DNA of 64,000 nucleotides from an uncultured Lachnospiraceae bacterium (GCA_910578335.1 CAJTPU010000003.1:62001-126000), one strand, 5' to 3'. Shown: positions 42,917 to 51,890, numbered from the stretch's first letter. The notes: a model not told the origin generated them from the sequence alone. Numbers and translations: made by a program.

Positions 42917-44074
42917 TTGAAAAAAAATGTGTGGAAAAAATGTATGGAAAATCTGCCGAGACTGACGCCGGCAGGGAAAAAAGCGCTTGTAAAATATGGC
43001 GCCATATTACTTTTTATTATATTGGGATTTTCTCTTTTATCGCGTGTCCTGAGCCATAACGGGCAGACACTTGCCCAGTACGGCGAAGCCAACCCCTCTC
43101 TACAGGGAAGCCTTTCTGTTTCCGACAGCGATGCAGCATCTGCAAGCGGCAACTCGGACAATGCCGGCGTATCAGGAGACGGCGCGAACTTGCCGGCAAA
43201 CAGTGCAGGCACAGCAGGAGACGGCGCGAACTTGCCGGCAAACAGTGCAGGCACGGCAGGAAACGGCGCGAACTTGCCGGCAAACAGTGCAGGCACAGCA
43301 GGAAACGGCACAGATATGCCGACGGACAGTACCGGCGCGGACAAGGATAATACGGAGAACAATGCTGCCGGCGGCATGCAGGATGAAAGTGTGCCGAAAA
43401 ATGACGATACCGCATGGCAGGTCTCTGAAGACGGTCTGACGGCTAACGGAGGCACCAAGAGCCCCGAGCGCGTTACCTACAAACCTGATTTTTATTACGA
43501 ACCCCTGTCGGAAAACCTTATCGGCTACATCACAGGCAGCTCCTATCCCGATGATGATTCCGCTGAAATCAGCCTGTCAGAACTAAACTATGTGCACATT
43601 CTGCATTACAATTTTGAAGGTGAAATTTCAGAGGGGGAGCTCATCTGCAACAGTGCCATTGCACAGGACTTGGTAGAAATTTTTTACGAACTGTATACTG
43701 CGGAATACCAGCTTGAACGGGTACTGCTGATAGACTACTACGATGCGGATGACACCACCTCCATGATGGCAAACAATACTTCCTGTTTCAACTACCGGAA
43801 TATAGACGACACGGACAAGCTCTCCCGACACGCCTTCGGGCTTGCCATTGATGTAAATCCCTTTTACAATCCCTACGTCCGCTTTACCAAAGACGGCGGT
43901 CAAATCATTTCACCGGAAAGCAGCGAAGCCTATGCCGACCGTACACAGAGCTTTCCTTACAAGATTGACGCCGACGATTTATGCTGCCGCCTCTTTTTAG
44001 AGCATGGCTTTACATGGGGCGGAAACTGGAACTCCAGCAAGGATTACCAGCATTTTCAAAAAATCATTGACTGA
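42917..44074 (+). CDS. Membrane-anchored M15-family (VanY/DdcY-like) peptidase
   Basis: About 385 residues: a short basic start, one membrane anchor (YGAILLFIILGFSLLSRVL), and a ~120-residue low-complexity Ser/Ala/Gly/Asn linker with 14-residue tandem repeats. A C-terminal metallopeptidase domain follows, with SRHAFGLAIDVNPFYNPYV (zinc His and Asp) and DYQHFQ near the end (third ligand). It would trim peptidoglycan stem peptides outside the membrane. I chose TTG at 42917 (GAGG upstream) because ATG 42866 precedes the expected transcript start; ATG 42941 is also possible. Confidence 0.82.
   Translation: MKKNVWKKCMENLPRLTPAGKKALVKYGAILLFIILGFSLLSRVLSHNGQTLAQYGEANPSLQGSLSVSDSDAASASGNSDNAGVSGDGANLPANSAGTAGDGANLPANSAGTAGNGANLPANSAGTAGNGTDMPTDSTGADKDNTENNAAGGMQDESVPKNDDTAWQVSEDGLTANGGTKSPERVTYKPDFYYEPLSENLIGYITGSSYPDDDSAEISLSELNYVHILHYNFEGEISEGELICNSAIAQDLVEIFYELYTAEYQLERVLLIDYYDADDTTSMMANNTSCFNYRNIDDTDKLSRHAFGLAIDVNPFYNPYVRFTKDGGQIISPESSEAYADRTQSFPYKIDADDLCCRLFLEHGFTWGGNWNSSKDYQHFQKIID
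43175..43339 (+). repeat. 42-bp tandem repeats in the peptidase linker
   Basis: Three near-identical 42-bp units (43175-43216, 43217-43258, 43259-43300) plus a diverged fourth, each encoding G(D/N)GANLPANSAGTA. The in-frame unit length allows linker length change by recombination or slippage. Confidence 0.9.
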
Positions 44075-44103
44075 TAAAAGGGCGGGATTTGAAAAACTAC
44101 TGC

Positions 44104-44153
44104 AAAAAGGAGCACCGCTTCATAACCGTAAATTCGTTACTTTGCGACGCTCC
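44104..44153 (-). terminator. Likely terminator of the chemotaxis-receptor gene
   Basis: On the minus strand GGAGC...GC pairs with GC...GCTCC around a long loop, followed by TTTTTGC. It lies about 55 bp after the receptor stop. The loop is long, so it is less certain than others. Confidence 0.5.
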
Positions 44154-44205
44154 CTGCTCTCTGCCATCCTTGCAGACAAATAATCTTCTCTATTTATTTA
44201 CCGAT

Positions 44206-45903
44206 TTATAGCTTAAAGATTGCCATGCTCTCGTCCATCTTGTCCGCTATGCCCTTCAACTGCTCTGCACGTGCCGATATATCCGCAACCGCATTGGCAA
44301 TCTCTATAATGGAAGCAGAGGTCTCCTCCGTGCTTGCGGCATTTTCTTCCGCTATTGCCGTCAGGTTCTGCACCGAGTCTACCACGCTTACCTTTGCACC
44401 GTTCATCTTTTCTGCCTTATCTGCAATCCCGGCTATGGTTTCGATGGAGCTTTCGATGCCTTTCAATACCTCGCCAAAACACTCGTCCGTCCGCACCACA
44501 TTCTGACTCTGCTTGTCCATAATCCCCCGCACAATATCCATGGTTTCCACGGATTTGTCGGAATCTGCAATCAAATCAGATATAATATTCTCAATCTGCT
44601 TTGCGGATTCATTGGACTGCTCTGCAAGCTTCTGTATCTGGGAAGCCACCACTGCAAACCCGCGCCCCTGCTCCCCTGCTCTTGCCGCTTCAATAGAAGC
44701 ATTGAGCGAGAGAAGATTGGTCTCTTCCGCAATGGAAGTAATCAGATTTGTCGCCTCTTTAATCTTCTGCGCAGACTGATTCGTCGTATTGGTCTGCTCG
44801 TAAATCACATCAATAGACTGTTTTGCCTCTTCATTGATACGCTGCAGCTCATGCAGAGTGTCAAACGCCTCCTGTCCCAGCTTACGCATATTTTGTGCGC
44901 TCTGGTTCATTTCATCTGCTTCACTGGCTGTCTCTTCTACCATATGTCCCATATTGACAACATTATCCGTCGCCGTCTGCGTCTCCTCAGCCTGATTGGT
45001 TGCACCCTCCGCAACCTCACCGACAGCCCTCTCCACCTGCGACAGAGAATCCGAGGTTTCCGCCGTTCTGTTCTGCAGATAAGCCGCCGCACCATTCAGT
45101 TCATCACTCTGAGTCTTAATCACCGCAATGGTACCCGACAGCTCCTCCTTCAGACGCATAATCGCCCTGCTGATATTGCCGATTTCGTCTTTTCTCTTTA
45201 ATACAGTCCTGTCAAGCTCCACATTCAAATCGCCATGTGCAACCTGCTCCAGCGCAACAGAGCCCTTTCGCAGAGCCTGCACCAGCCTGCGCACAATAAA
45301 TACCAGAAAGATTGCGGCAAGCACAGCCGTGGCAAACACAATACCAACCATCACCAGCAGTATACTCTGAATCTGCGCCTTGGCATCCGCCTGTGGAATT
45401 CCGGCAAATACCATACCGACAGGCGTTCCCTCATTGTTATATAAGGGAATATAATAGCCAAAATATTTTTCACCGTATACATCTACGTTTCTGGAAAAAT
45501 ATTCATTGCCGTTCTCTATAACCTCCTTTACCACCTCGTCGCCCGCTCTTGTGCCAATCATACGGTTGTCGGAGCTGTCAAGCAGAGAGGTCATGTAACG
45601 GATATTCCCGTAAAATATCGTAATATCAATGTCCGATGCCTCTTTGATATTATCTACAAGCTCAGGACTTTTGCTGATATTGAACTCTCCTTTGCAGAAC
45701 TTGTTGTTTCTGTCAAACCCATAGTCACCTTCGTCCACATACGTCAGCGTATCGCGCACTGCGACTGCGGCACTCTTCAGACCGGTCTTTATACTGTTTG
45801 TAACCACAGTATTAATGCGCGCATTGCTGAGCAGTACAATAATAATGCCCAATACGGCAAGCGGTCCCAATGCAACCATCAAAATTTTGGATTGTATTTT
45901 CAT
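44206..45903 (-). CDS. Methyl-accepting chemotaxis protein
   Basis: A 565-residue receptor: N-terminal helix (ILMVALGPLAVLGIIIVLL), periplasm-side Cache-like sensor ~30-175 (FGYYIPLYNNEGTPVGMVFAGI), second helix ~180-205, HAMP, and a long signalling coiled coil with the conserved tip ETNLLSLNASIEAARAGEQGRGFAVVA. It would couple an extracellular ligand to CheA. No other chemotaxis genes are in the window. Start at 45903 (GGGAG 7 bases upstream). Confidence 0.95.
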   Translation of the reverse strand: MKIQSKILMVALGPLAVLGIIIVLLSNARINTVVTNSIKTGLKSAAVAVRDTLTYVDEGDYGFDRNNKFCKGEFNISKSPELVDNIKEASDIDITIFYGNIRYMTSLLDSSDNRMIGTRAGDEVVKEVIENGNEYFSRNVDVYGEKYFGYYIPLYNNEGTPVGMVFAGIPQADAKAQIQSILLVMVGIVFATAVLAAIFLVFIVRRLVQALRKGSVALEQVAHGDLNVELDRTVLKRKDEIGNISRAIMRLKEELSGTIAVIKTQSDELNGAAAYLQNRTAETSDSLSQVERAVGEVAEGATNQAEETQTATDNVVNMGHMVEETASEADEMNQSAQNMRKLGQEAFDTLHELQRINEEAKQSIDVIYEQTNTTNQSAQKIKEATNLITSIAEETNLLSLNASIEAARAGEQGRGFAVVASQIQKLAEQSNESAKQIENIISDLIADSDKSVETMDIVRGIMDKQSQNVVRTDECFGEVLKGIESSIETIAGIADKAEKMNGAKVSVVDSVQNLTAIAEENAASTEETSASIIEIANAVADISARAEQLKGIADKMDESMAIFKL

Positions 45904-46003
45904 CGTAACTCTCCCCTCCATTTGTATAACTTGTCTCTATTATAATCTAATTGTAAAATTCTTTCTACATGTTTCACAAATTTTTTTAAGAAAGTTAGCA
46001 TAA

Positions 46004-46043
46004 CAAAAACGTGGAAAGAATTCTTTTTGAACTCTTTCCACGT
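46004..46043 (-). terminator. Intrinsic terminator of the ribosomal cluster
   Basis: ACGTGGAAAG pairs with CTTTCCACGT around an A/T-rich loop, followed on the minus strand by TTTTTGTT. It lies 38 bp after rplQ, the last gene of the cluster. Confidence 0.85.
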
Positions 46044-46080
46044 CTTAGGCTATTGTCAGTCTTATGTTACATGTCTGCCA

Positions 46081-46686
46081 TTACACCAGTTCCAAAACAA
46101 CTTCCAACGCGCCGTCGCCTTTACGCTGTCCGATTTTGATGATTCTGGTATAACCGCCGTTGCGTCCTGCGTACTTGGGCGCTATCTCGTCAAACAGCTT
46201 TGCTACCATGTCAACTTCCTTGGTGTTTCTCTTCTTCCCTGCATTGGCAGCCGGAACCTCGGTCACAGGATTTAATACCTTCAGCATTTGATGTCTTACG
46301 TGCAGTCTGGAAGGCATATCCTTTTTGATTTCCTTCTCCACCTCGTCAAATACCGTAACGGTAACACCGTTCTCGATTCTCAGGATTTTGCCGTCCTTAT
46401 CGCGATGGGTTTCGGAAAGCACCTTGCCGGTATCCTTATCCACAATCTGCTTTACTCTCTTGCCATCCTTATCCTTGCGGGGAACCTTTGCCGTAACCTT
46501 AACGGTCTCAAAATTATCCTTTTCCTTTACAGCCATTGCAATCAGGCCTTCCGCAATCTTGCGTACTTCCTTTGCCTTTGCTTCCGTGGTAACAATTTTA
46601 CCCCTGTATAACAGAGCCGTCACCTGATTTCTCAGTAATGCTTTTCTCTGGCTGCTGGTTCTGCCAAGTTTTCTGTATTTTGCCAT
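46081..46686 (-). CDS. rplQ: 50S ribosomal protein L17 with internal insertion
   Basis: A 201-residue L17; the family is usually ~115-130. The N-terminus (YRKLGRTSSQRKALLRNQ) and the C-terminus (VAKLFDEIAPKYAGRNGGYTRI) are conventional. Between residues ~57 and ~150 lies extra, charged sequence (KDKDGKRVKQIVDKDTGK, then VFDEVEKEIKKDMPSRLHVRHQ). It is in frame and free of stops, so it is a lineage-specific domain rather than an error. It sits 150 bp after rpoA. Confidence 0.96.
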   Translation of the reverse strand: MAKYRKLGRTSSQRKALLRNQVTALLYRGKIVTTEAKAKEVRKIAEGLIAMAVKEKDNFETVKVTAKVPRKDKDGKRVKQIVDKDTGKVLSETHRDKDGKILRIENGVTVTVFDEVEKEIKKDMPSRLHVRHQMLKVLNPVTEVPAANAGKKRNTKEVDMVAKLFDEIAPKYAGRNGGYTRIIKIGQRKGDGALEVVLELV

Positions 46687-46836
46687 TTTCTTAAATCCTT
46701 TCTCATTTCATGGTGCATCCGGCTATGCTCCTTGGTCTTACTTGCCGAATACAATTTCTAATGCCAATCATGATACATGCCCGCGCACCCTTTGGCTTTA
46801 CCGCGAACCGTATTCATATAAATTCCCGTATCCTGA

Positions 46837-47796
46837 TTACTCATCACTCGGGTTAAGCTGAAGTCCTAATTCCTTTAACTTTGCAAGCACTTCCTCTAAG
46901 GACTTGCGTCCCAGATTACGAACCTTCATCATATCTTCGGAAGTCTTGTTGGTAAGCTCCTCTACGGTATTGATTCCTGCCCTCTTTAAGCAGTTGTAGG
47001 AACGAACGGACAGCTCCAGCTCGTCAATACTCATCTCCAGCACCTTTTCTTTTTCATCATCTTCTTTTTCTACCATTACCTCTGCGGTCTTGGCATTTTC
47101 GGATAAATCAATGAAAAGGCTCAAATGCTCACTAAGCACTTTTGCCGCCAGACTCACTGCTTCGTCAGGAACCAGCGTACCATTGGTATATACATCCAAA
47201 GTAAGCTTATCATAATCTGTAATCTGACCGACACGGGTATTTTCTACTGTAACATTTACTCTTTCTACCGGAGTATAGATAGAATCAATTGCAATTACGC
47301 CGATGGGCAAATCCTCGTGCTTATTCTTATCTGCACTAATATAACCCCTGCCCTTTGTAATCGTCAGCTCCATGTAAAGCTTCGTTTCTTTGCCGCCGCA
47401 CAGAGTTGCAATCACCAAATCAGGATTTAATATTTCGATATCCTGGTCTGCCTGAATGTCGGATGCCCTTACAATTCCTTCGCCATCATACTCGATATAT
47501 GCAGTTTTCGGTTCATTGGTGTCACTTATGTTTCTAATAGCAAGACTCTTGATGTTCATGATAATCTCAGTCACGTCTTCCTTAACGCCCGGAATGGAAC
47601 TGAACTCATGTAATACGCCTTCTATCTTGACCTGACTGACTGCTGCGCCGGGCAGGGAAGAGAGCATGATTCTCCGAAGCGAATTACCGAGCGTGATACC
47701 GTATCCTCTTTCCAGAGGCTCTATCACAAATCTGCCATATTTTTTGTCTTCAGAAATTTCAGCAACCTCAATATTAGGTCTCTCAAAATCAAACAC
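46837..47796 (-). CDS. rpoA: RNA polymerase alpha subunit
   Basis: A 319-residue alpha subunit: N-terminal assembly domain (FVIEPLERGYGITLGNSLRRIMLSSLPG), linker, and C-terminal DNA/activator-binding domain (LELSVRSYNCLKRAGINTVEEL). Position after rpsD matches the alpha operon. Confidence 0.99.
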   Translation of the reverse strand: MFDFERPNIEVAEISEDKKYGRFVIEPLERGYGITLGNSLRRIMLSSLPGAAVSQVKIEGVLHEFSSIPGVKEDVTEIIMNIKSLAIRNISDTNEPKTAYIEYDGEGIVRASDIQADQDIEILNPDLVIATLCGGKETKLYMELTITKGRGYISADKNKHEDLPIGVIAIDSIYTPVERVNVTVENTRVGQITDYDKLTLDVYTNGTLVPDEAVSLAAKVLSEHLSLFIDLSENAKTAEVMVEKEDDEKEKVLEMSIDELELSVRSYNCLKRAGINTVEELTNKTSEDMMKVRNLGRKSLEEVLAKLKELGLQLNPSDE

Positions 47797-47833
47797 TGCA
47801 AATACCCTCCTTTACGAACTATGTCATCACGGC

Positions 47834-48427
47834 TTATTTGGAATATAATTCGACAATAAGCATTTCATTTACAGGAACATCAATCTGTTCCCTGGTAGGA
47901 AGTGCTTTTACAGTTCCCTTCAGGTTTTCAATATCTACATCCATCCACTCGGGAGTCAGTCTGCCTGCAGTTACCTCCAAAATATCTTTATATCTCTGTA
48001 AAGATTTGGATTTTTCTCTGATTTCAATGACATCCCCTGCCTTAATCAGATAAGAAGGTATTTGAATCCTCTTGCCGTTTACAAGCACATGCTTATGTCC
48101 GACAATCTGTCTTGCTTCCCTTCTGGTTCTTGCAAAGCCCATTCTGAATACTACGCTGTCCAGTCTTCTCTCCAGAAGAACCATCAGGTTTTCACCGGTC
48201 ATGCCCTTCATTCTGTCTGCCTTCTCATAGTAATTTCTGAAAGGCTTCTCCAAAACGCCATAGACAAATTTTGCTTTCTGCTTCTCTCTAAGCTGCAGAC
48301 CATATTCACTCATCTTCTTGCCGGCTCTTGCATTGGTTCTGTTAGACTTTTTGTCATAACCAAGGTATGCCGGCTCCAATCCTAAGCTCCTGCATCTTTT
48401 CAGTACTGGTACTCTATTTACTGCCAT
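47834..48427 (-). CDS. rpsD: 30S ribosomal protein S4
   Basis: A 197-residue S4 with the S4 RNA-binding domain (LERRLDSVVFRMGFARTRREARQIVGHKHVLVNG). The N-terminal zinc cysteines of some S4 proteins are absent, giving a C-minus form. Its position rpsK-rpsD-rpoA is canonical. Confidence 0.98.
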   Translation of the reverse strand: MAVNRVPVLKRCRSLGLEPAYLGYDKKSNRTNARAGKKMSEYGLQLREKQKAKFVYGVLEKPFRNYYEKADRMKGMTGENLMVLLERRLDSVVFRMGFARTRREARQIVGHKHVLVNGKRIQIPSYLIKAGDVIEIREKSKSLQRYKDILEVTAGRLTPEWMDVDIENLKGTVKALPTREQIDVPVNEMLIVELYSK

Positions 48428-48525
48428 GATTCATATTCCTTTCTGCGGGACTTCGTCCCATTATTGTTTACAGCATCCACACGCGGATGCTTTCTTCCAA
48501 CGAGTTATTTAAATATCTTTCTGCA

Positions 48526-48927
48526 CTAGACACGGCGTCTCTTGGGAGGACGGCATCCATTATGAGGTACGGGAGTTACGTCACGGATGCTGGTAACTTC
48601 CAGTCCACATGCCTGCAATGCACGGATTGCTGCCTCACGTCCTGAACCGGGACCTTTTACAAATACATCCACGGTCTTTAAGCCATGAACCAGCGCAGCC
48701 TTGGTTGCAGTCTCTGCTGCCATCTGTGCTGCATACGGAGTAGATTTCCTTGAACCTCTAAAACCAAGACCACCGGCACTTGCCCAGCTAAGTGCATTGC
48801 CTTCCGCATCAGTCAACGTAACAATGGTATTGTTAAAAGAAGACTGAATATGTGCCTGTCCACGTTCAACGTTTTTCTTTACACGCTTTTTAGCGACTTT
48901 CTTATTAGCTGCTACTTTCTTAGCCAT
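48526..48927 (-). CDS. rpsK: 30S ribosomal protein S11
   Basis: A 133-residue S11: GQAHIQSSFNNTIVTLTDAEGN, GSRKSTPYAAQMAAE and the C-terminal PHNGCRPPKRRRV. It follows rpsM by 102 bp, a gap that contains a partial duplicate of the rpsM 3' end. Confidence 0.98.
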   Translation of the reverse strand: MAKKVAANKKVAKKRVKKNVERGQAHIQSSFNNTIVTLTDAEGNALSWASAGGLGFRGSRKSTPYAAQMAAETATKAALVHGLKTVDVFVKGPGSGREAAIRALQACGLEVTSIRDVTPVPHNGCRPPKRRRV

Positions 48928-48983
48928 TTAAACTAACCTACTTTCTCAAAATTGTTTGCAGTTCCACAAGTTATTTTGGGTTG

Positions 48984-49057
48984 CTTCTTCTTATTTGTCA
49001 CAGTCCGCAAAGCGAACGTGAAAGCACTACTACTTCTTCTTATTTGCCACAGTCCGC
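48984..49057. repeat. 25-bp direct repeat duplicating the rpsM 3' end
   Basis: 48984-49008 and 49033-49057 agree at 24 of 25 bases (CTTCTTCTTATTTG.CACAGTCCGC), offset by 49 bp. The right copy is the last codons of rpsM (RTVANKKK); the left copy follows the stop codon in the spacer. Confidence 0.85.
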
Positions 49058-49401
49058 TTTGGTCCCTTGCGAGTTCTCGCATTGGTCTTTGTTTTCTGAC
49101 CGCGAACCGGAAGGCCTTTACGATGACGAACACCGCGATAGCAGCCGATTTCCTGTAATCTCTTGATGTTAAGAGCGATTTCTCTCTTCAAATCACCTTC
49201 CACCATGATATCCAGCCTCTCGATTGCTTCACTGATTTTCTTTACTTCATCATCGGTCAATTCTCTGACACGGGTATCAGGATTTACTCCTGCCTCTGCC
49301 AGAATCTTATTGGAGCTTGCCCTGCCGATACCATAGATATAAGTCAGGCCAATTTCCACGCGCTTCTCTCTGGGTAAGTCTACACCTGCGATACGAGCCA
49401 T
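49030..49401 (-). CDS. rpsM: 30S ribosomal protein S13
   Basis: A 123-residue S13: RIAGVDLPREKRVEIGLTYIYGIG start, helix-two-turns-helix region, and a C-terminal basic tail (RGQKTKTNARTRKGPKRTVA). First gene of the rpsM-rpsK-rpsD-rpoA-rplQ block, 325 bp after rpmJ. Confidence 0.98.
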   Translation of the reverse strand: MARIAGVDLPREKRVEIGLTYIYGIGRASSNKILAEAGVNPDTRVRELTDDEVKKISEAIERLDIMVEGDLKREIALNIKRLQEIGCYRGVRHRKGLPVRGQKTKTNARTRKGPKRTVANKKK

Positions 49402-49478
49402 TTACGTTTCCTCCATTTTCTTTTCATTACTAAGTTGACTGGGGCTTTCACCCAGCCGGACAGTCCTCCGACCTTTCC

Positions 49479-49537
49479 CGACAAAGCATAGACTTTCTTA
49501 ATTTACGTTCTTTGCTATTTAGAAAATCTCTTTGTCG
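49479..49537 (-). repeat. Structured hairpin D in the rpmJ-rpsM gap
   Basis: A 59-bp imperfect palindrome: outer arms CGACAAAG/CTTTGTCG, inner arms ATTTTCTAAATAGC with GTAAATTAAGAAAG, minus-strand loop AAAGAAC. Loop, the CTATG bulge and the TCTAA...TTAAGAA frame are shared with hairpins A and B before rpsH. The rest of the 325-bp gap 49402-49726 holds a second small GACTG/CAGTC hairpin (49438-49466) and no supported gene. Confidence 0.7.
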
Positions 49538-49726
49538 TGGTATCAACAAGTAATCTCCCGTAAGCTCTTCCATTATATATAAACTGCACCTTTACCCCCG
49601 TTTGCTGCCATCCACTCCGTACCGGAGACAGAAGAAAGACAAAAAGAGCCAAAAGGATGCACTTTCAGCCGCATACAATAATGGGACAAGAACTCACATA
49701 CTTAAATCTAAGATTTAAGCCGGTGA

Positions 49727-49840
49727 TTATCCTTGTCTCTGTTTGTGTTTCGGATTCTCACAGATTACTCTGATACGTCCTTTTCTTTTAATGATTTTGC
49801 ACTTTTCGCAAATCGGTTTTACTGATGATCTAACCTTCAC
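49727..49840 (-). CDS. rpmJ: 50S ribosomal protein L36
   Basis: A 37-residue L36 beginning at GTG 49838-49840 with AAAGGAGG 7 bases upstream. It is the zinc-binding form: CEKCK and later CENPKH provide three Cys and one His. The position between infA and rpsM is canonical. Easily missed because of the size and GTG start. Confidence 0.97.
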   Translation of the reverse strand: MKVRSSVKPICEKCKIIKRKGRIRVICENPKHKQRQG

Positions 49841-49920
49841 GTTAAACCCTCCTTTCAAAAAAGACCGTTTTACATTATAGCATGTAGTTTCCTTATTTAC
49901 AAGTGTTTTTTTAGGGATTT

Positions 49921-50139
49921 TTACTTATCTCTCCAAATAATACGTCCTTTGGATAAGTCATATGGGGATAACTCCAAAGTTACCTTGTCTCCCGGAAGAA
50001 TTCGGATGAAGTTCTGCCGCAGCTTACCGCTGATATGCGCCAAAACCCTGTGCCCGTTTTCCAGCTCCACCTGAAACATGGTATTGGGCAGCTTTTCTAC
50101 AACCGTTCCTTCAATTTCAATTACATCTGCTTTCGACAT
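49921..50139 (-). CDS. infA: Translation initiation factor IF-1
   Basis: A 72-residue S1-fold protein (VIEIEGTVVEKLPNTMFQVELENGHRVLAHISGK motif set, GKLRQNFIRILPGDKV), which occupies the ribosomal A site in initiation. It overlaps the KOW-protein gene by 23 bp. Confidence 0.98.
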   Translation of the reverse strand: MSKADVIEIEGTVVEKLPNTMFQVELENGHRVLAHISGKLRQNFIRILPGDKVTLELSPYDLSKGRIIWRDK

Positions 50140-50404
50140 CTGCGTCCTCCTTGCACATAAAATCTTTTATTGCTTTTTTAATCTCCTCGTTTTGCACCGG
50201 CAATCCGCGCCTTATACGCTCTCCCAAAGCTTCATCACAGCATTTTTTGACAAGCTGTATATGCTTCTTATTTTTTCTTTTGGGATTTTCTACGGGTCTG
50301 CGCTTTCCGTCGCTTACATATACATATTCCGCCTCTTCGCCTGTTATCATATAAACTGACTGCTTATCATGACCGGCTTTGGAAAATGCCAGCATACCTA
50401 TCAT
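50117..50404 (-). CDS. KOW-domain RNA-binding protein (L14e/L24-like)
   Basis: About 95 residues. The segment LAFSKAGHDKQSVYMITGEE and the later PKRKNKKHIQL match a small KOW protein that Clostridia encode between map and infA. Probably a ribosome-associated RNA binder; function unproven. ATG 50404 fits the family start. The ATG at 50461 would add 19 residues but directly abuts AGGCGG, so the start is uncertain. Confidence 0.75.
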   Translation of the reverse strand: MIGMLAFSKAGHDKQSVYMITGEEAEYVYVSDGKRRPVENPKRKNKKHIQLVKKCCDEALGERIRRGLPVQNEEIKKAIKDFMCKEDADVESRCN

Positions 50405-50465
50405 AAATCTTACCACACCTTCCCGGTCTCCGACAGGCGGCTTCCCCACAGAATATTCCATCCGC

Positions 50466-51215
50466 CTAAAGCGTCAGTATCTCAGGTTCGCCATCCGTAA
50501 TCAGAATCGTGTTTTCATAATGAGCCGACAGAGAATCATCCTCCGTCACGACCGTCCAGTCGTCGTCCAGCCAGCAGACATCCGCCCTTCCCATGTTAAT
50601 CATGGGTTCGATGGCAAGCGTCATACCCGCACAAAGCTTTATACCCTTCCTTCTCTGGGCAAAATTCGGGATTTCCGGAGCCTCATGAAGCTTTCTTCCA
50701 ATGCCATGCCCGACCAAATCCCTGACGATTCCATAGCCGAACCCTGACACATAGGCGTCTATGGCATTGGAAATATCATGCAGATGATTGCCCGCTTTCG
50801 CCTTCTTTATACCTTCAAAAAAGCTCTGGCGCGTCACATCAATCAATTTCTGTGCTTCGGGAGAAATCCGGCCGACAGCATGGGTTCTTGCTGCATCGGA
50901 ATGATAGCCCTTATAAATCAGTCCTGCATCCAGGCTGATAATATCTCCTTCCTCCAGAATCCTTTTTTTGCTCGGAATGCCATGTACAACCTCGTTATTG
51001 ACGGAGGTACAGATAGAAGCAGGATATCCGTTATAATTTTTAAAGTTGGGAATACAACCCATCTTTCTGATAAGGGAATCACCCAGAATATTGATATCCA
51101 TCGTGGATATTCCCGGTCTGATGGCATTGCCAAGCTCATTGTGTACCTCGGCAAGCAGCCTGCAGGATTCCCTCATCAGTTCAATTTCTTCAGCAGATTT
51201 AATTGTCACCGGCAT
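50466..51215 (-). CDS. map: Methionine aminopeptidase, type I
   Basis: A 249-residue enzyme that removes initiator Met. Metal ligands are in SLDAGLIYKGYHSDAART (two Asp), GHGIGRKLHEAPEIPN (His), IEPMIN (Glu) and the final SAHYENTILIT (Glu). There is no N-terminal zinc extension, so it is type Ia. It overlaps adk by 17 bp. Confidence 0.98.
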   Translation of the reverse strand: MPVTIKSAEEIELMRESCRLLAEVHNELGNAIRPGISTMDINILGDSLIRKMGCIPNFKNYNGYPASICTSVNNEVVHGIPSKKRILEEGDIISLDAGLIYKGYHSDAARTHAVGRISPEAQKLIDVTRQSFFEGIKKAKAGNHLHDISNAIDAYVSGFGYGIVRDLVGHGIGRKLHEAPEIPNFAQRRKGIKLCAGMTLAIEPMINMGRADVCWLDDDWTVVTEDDSLSAHYENTILITDGEPEILTL

Positions 51216-51855
51216 TGTCTAAAATCTCCACAATGGCGTCAAATACGTCCTTCATGTCCACCGTACCGTCCACCGTTTTCAGTACGCCCTTTTCGCTATA
51301 GAAGTCAATCAGGGGCTGCGTCTGCTCATGGTACACCTGCAGCCTGTTCTTTACGGTCTCCGGCTTGTCATCATCACGAAGCACCAGCGGCTGCCCGCAT
51401 TTGTCACACACGCCTTCCGTCTTGGGCGGAATATGCTCGATGTGATACGTAGCACCGCAGGAAAGACATGCGCGTCTGCCTGACATTCTGTTAATGATAT
51501 TCTCGTCAGGCACATCTACGTTAATGGCATAGTCAATGGCATCTCCCAGCCCTGCAAGCGCTTCGTCGAGCACCTTTGCCTGGGGAATGGTTCTGGGGAA
51601 TCCGTCCAGCACATATCCGTTCTCACAATCCGGCTGTGCCACCCTGTCAAGCAGAATTTTTACGGTAAGCTCATCCGGAACCAGCAGTCCCTGGTCCATA
51701 TACTTCTTTGCTTCCATTCCCAATTCCGTTCCGTTTTTGATATTGGCACGGAAAATATCTCCTGTGGAAATATGGGGAATCTGATACTTGTCTGCAATCA
51801 TCTTTGCCTGCGTGCCTTTTCCTGCACCCGGCGCTCCTAACATAATAATTTTCAT
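51199..51855 (-). CDS. adk: Adenylate kinase
   Basis: A 218-residue kinase: P-loop GAPGAGKGTQA, DGFPRTIPQA, and a zinc-type LID with CLSCG and CDKCG, as in Gram-positive enzymes. It interconverts ATP+AMP and 2 ADP. First gene after an internal promoter, so it heads the adk-map-(KOW)-infA-rpmJ segment. Confidence 0.98.
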   Translation of the reverse strand: MKIIMLGAPGAGKGTQAKMIADKYQIPHISTGDIFRANIKNGTELGMEAKKYMDQGLLVPDELTVKILLDRVAQPDCENGYVLDGFPRTIPQAKVLDEALAGLGDAIDYAINVDVPDENIINRMSGRRACLSCGATYHIEHIPPKTEGVCDKCGQPLVLRDDDKPETVKNRLQVYHEQTQPLIDFYSEKGVLKTVDGTVDMKDVFDAIVEILDNAGDN

Positions 51856-51890
51856 ATGACACCATACCTTTCCAGCAATCTAGTAGTAAC

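Noticed and set aside
43175..43339. Possible CRISPR-like repeat array
   Set aside because: Units are contiguous, in frame and without spacers; they encode a protein linker.
48933..49133. 66-codon minus-strand frame between rpsM and rpsK
   Set aside because: It overlaps rpsM in a different frame and its apparent RTVTNKKK tail comes from the 25-bp duplication, not from a real gene.
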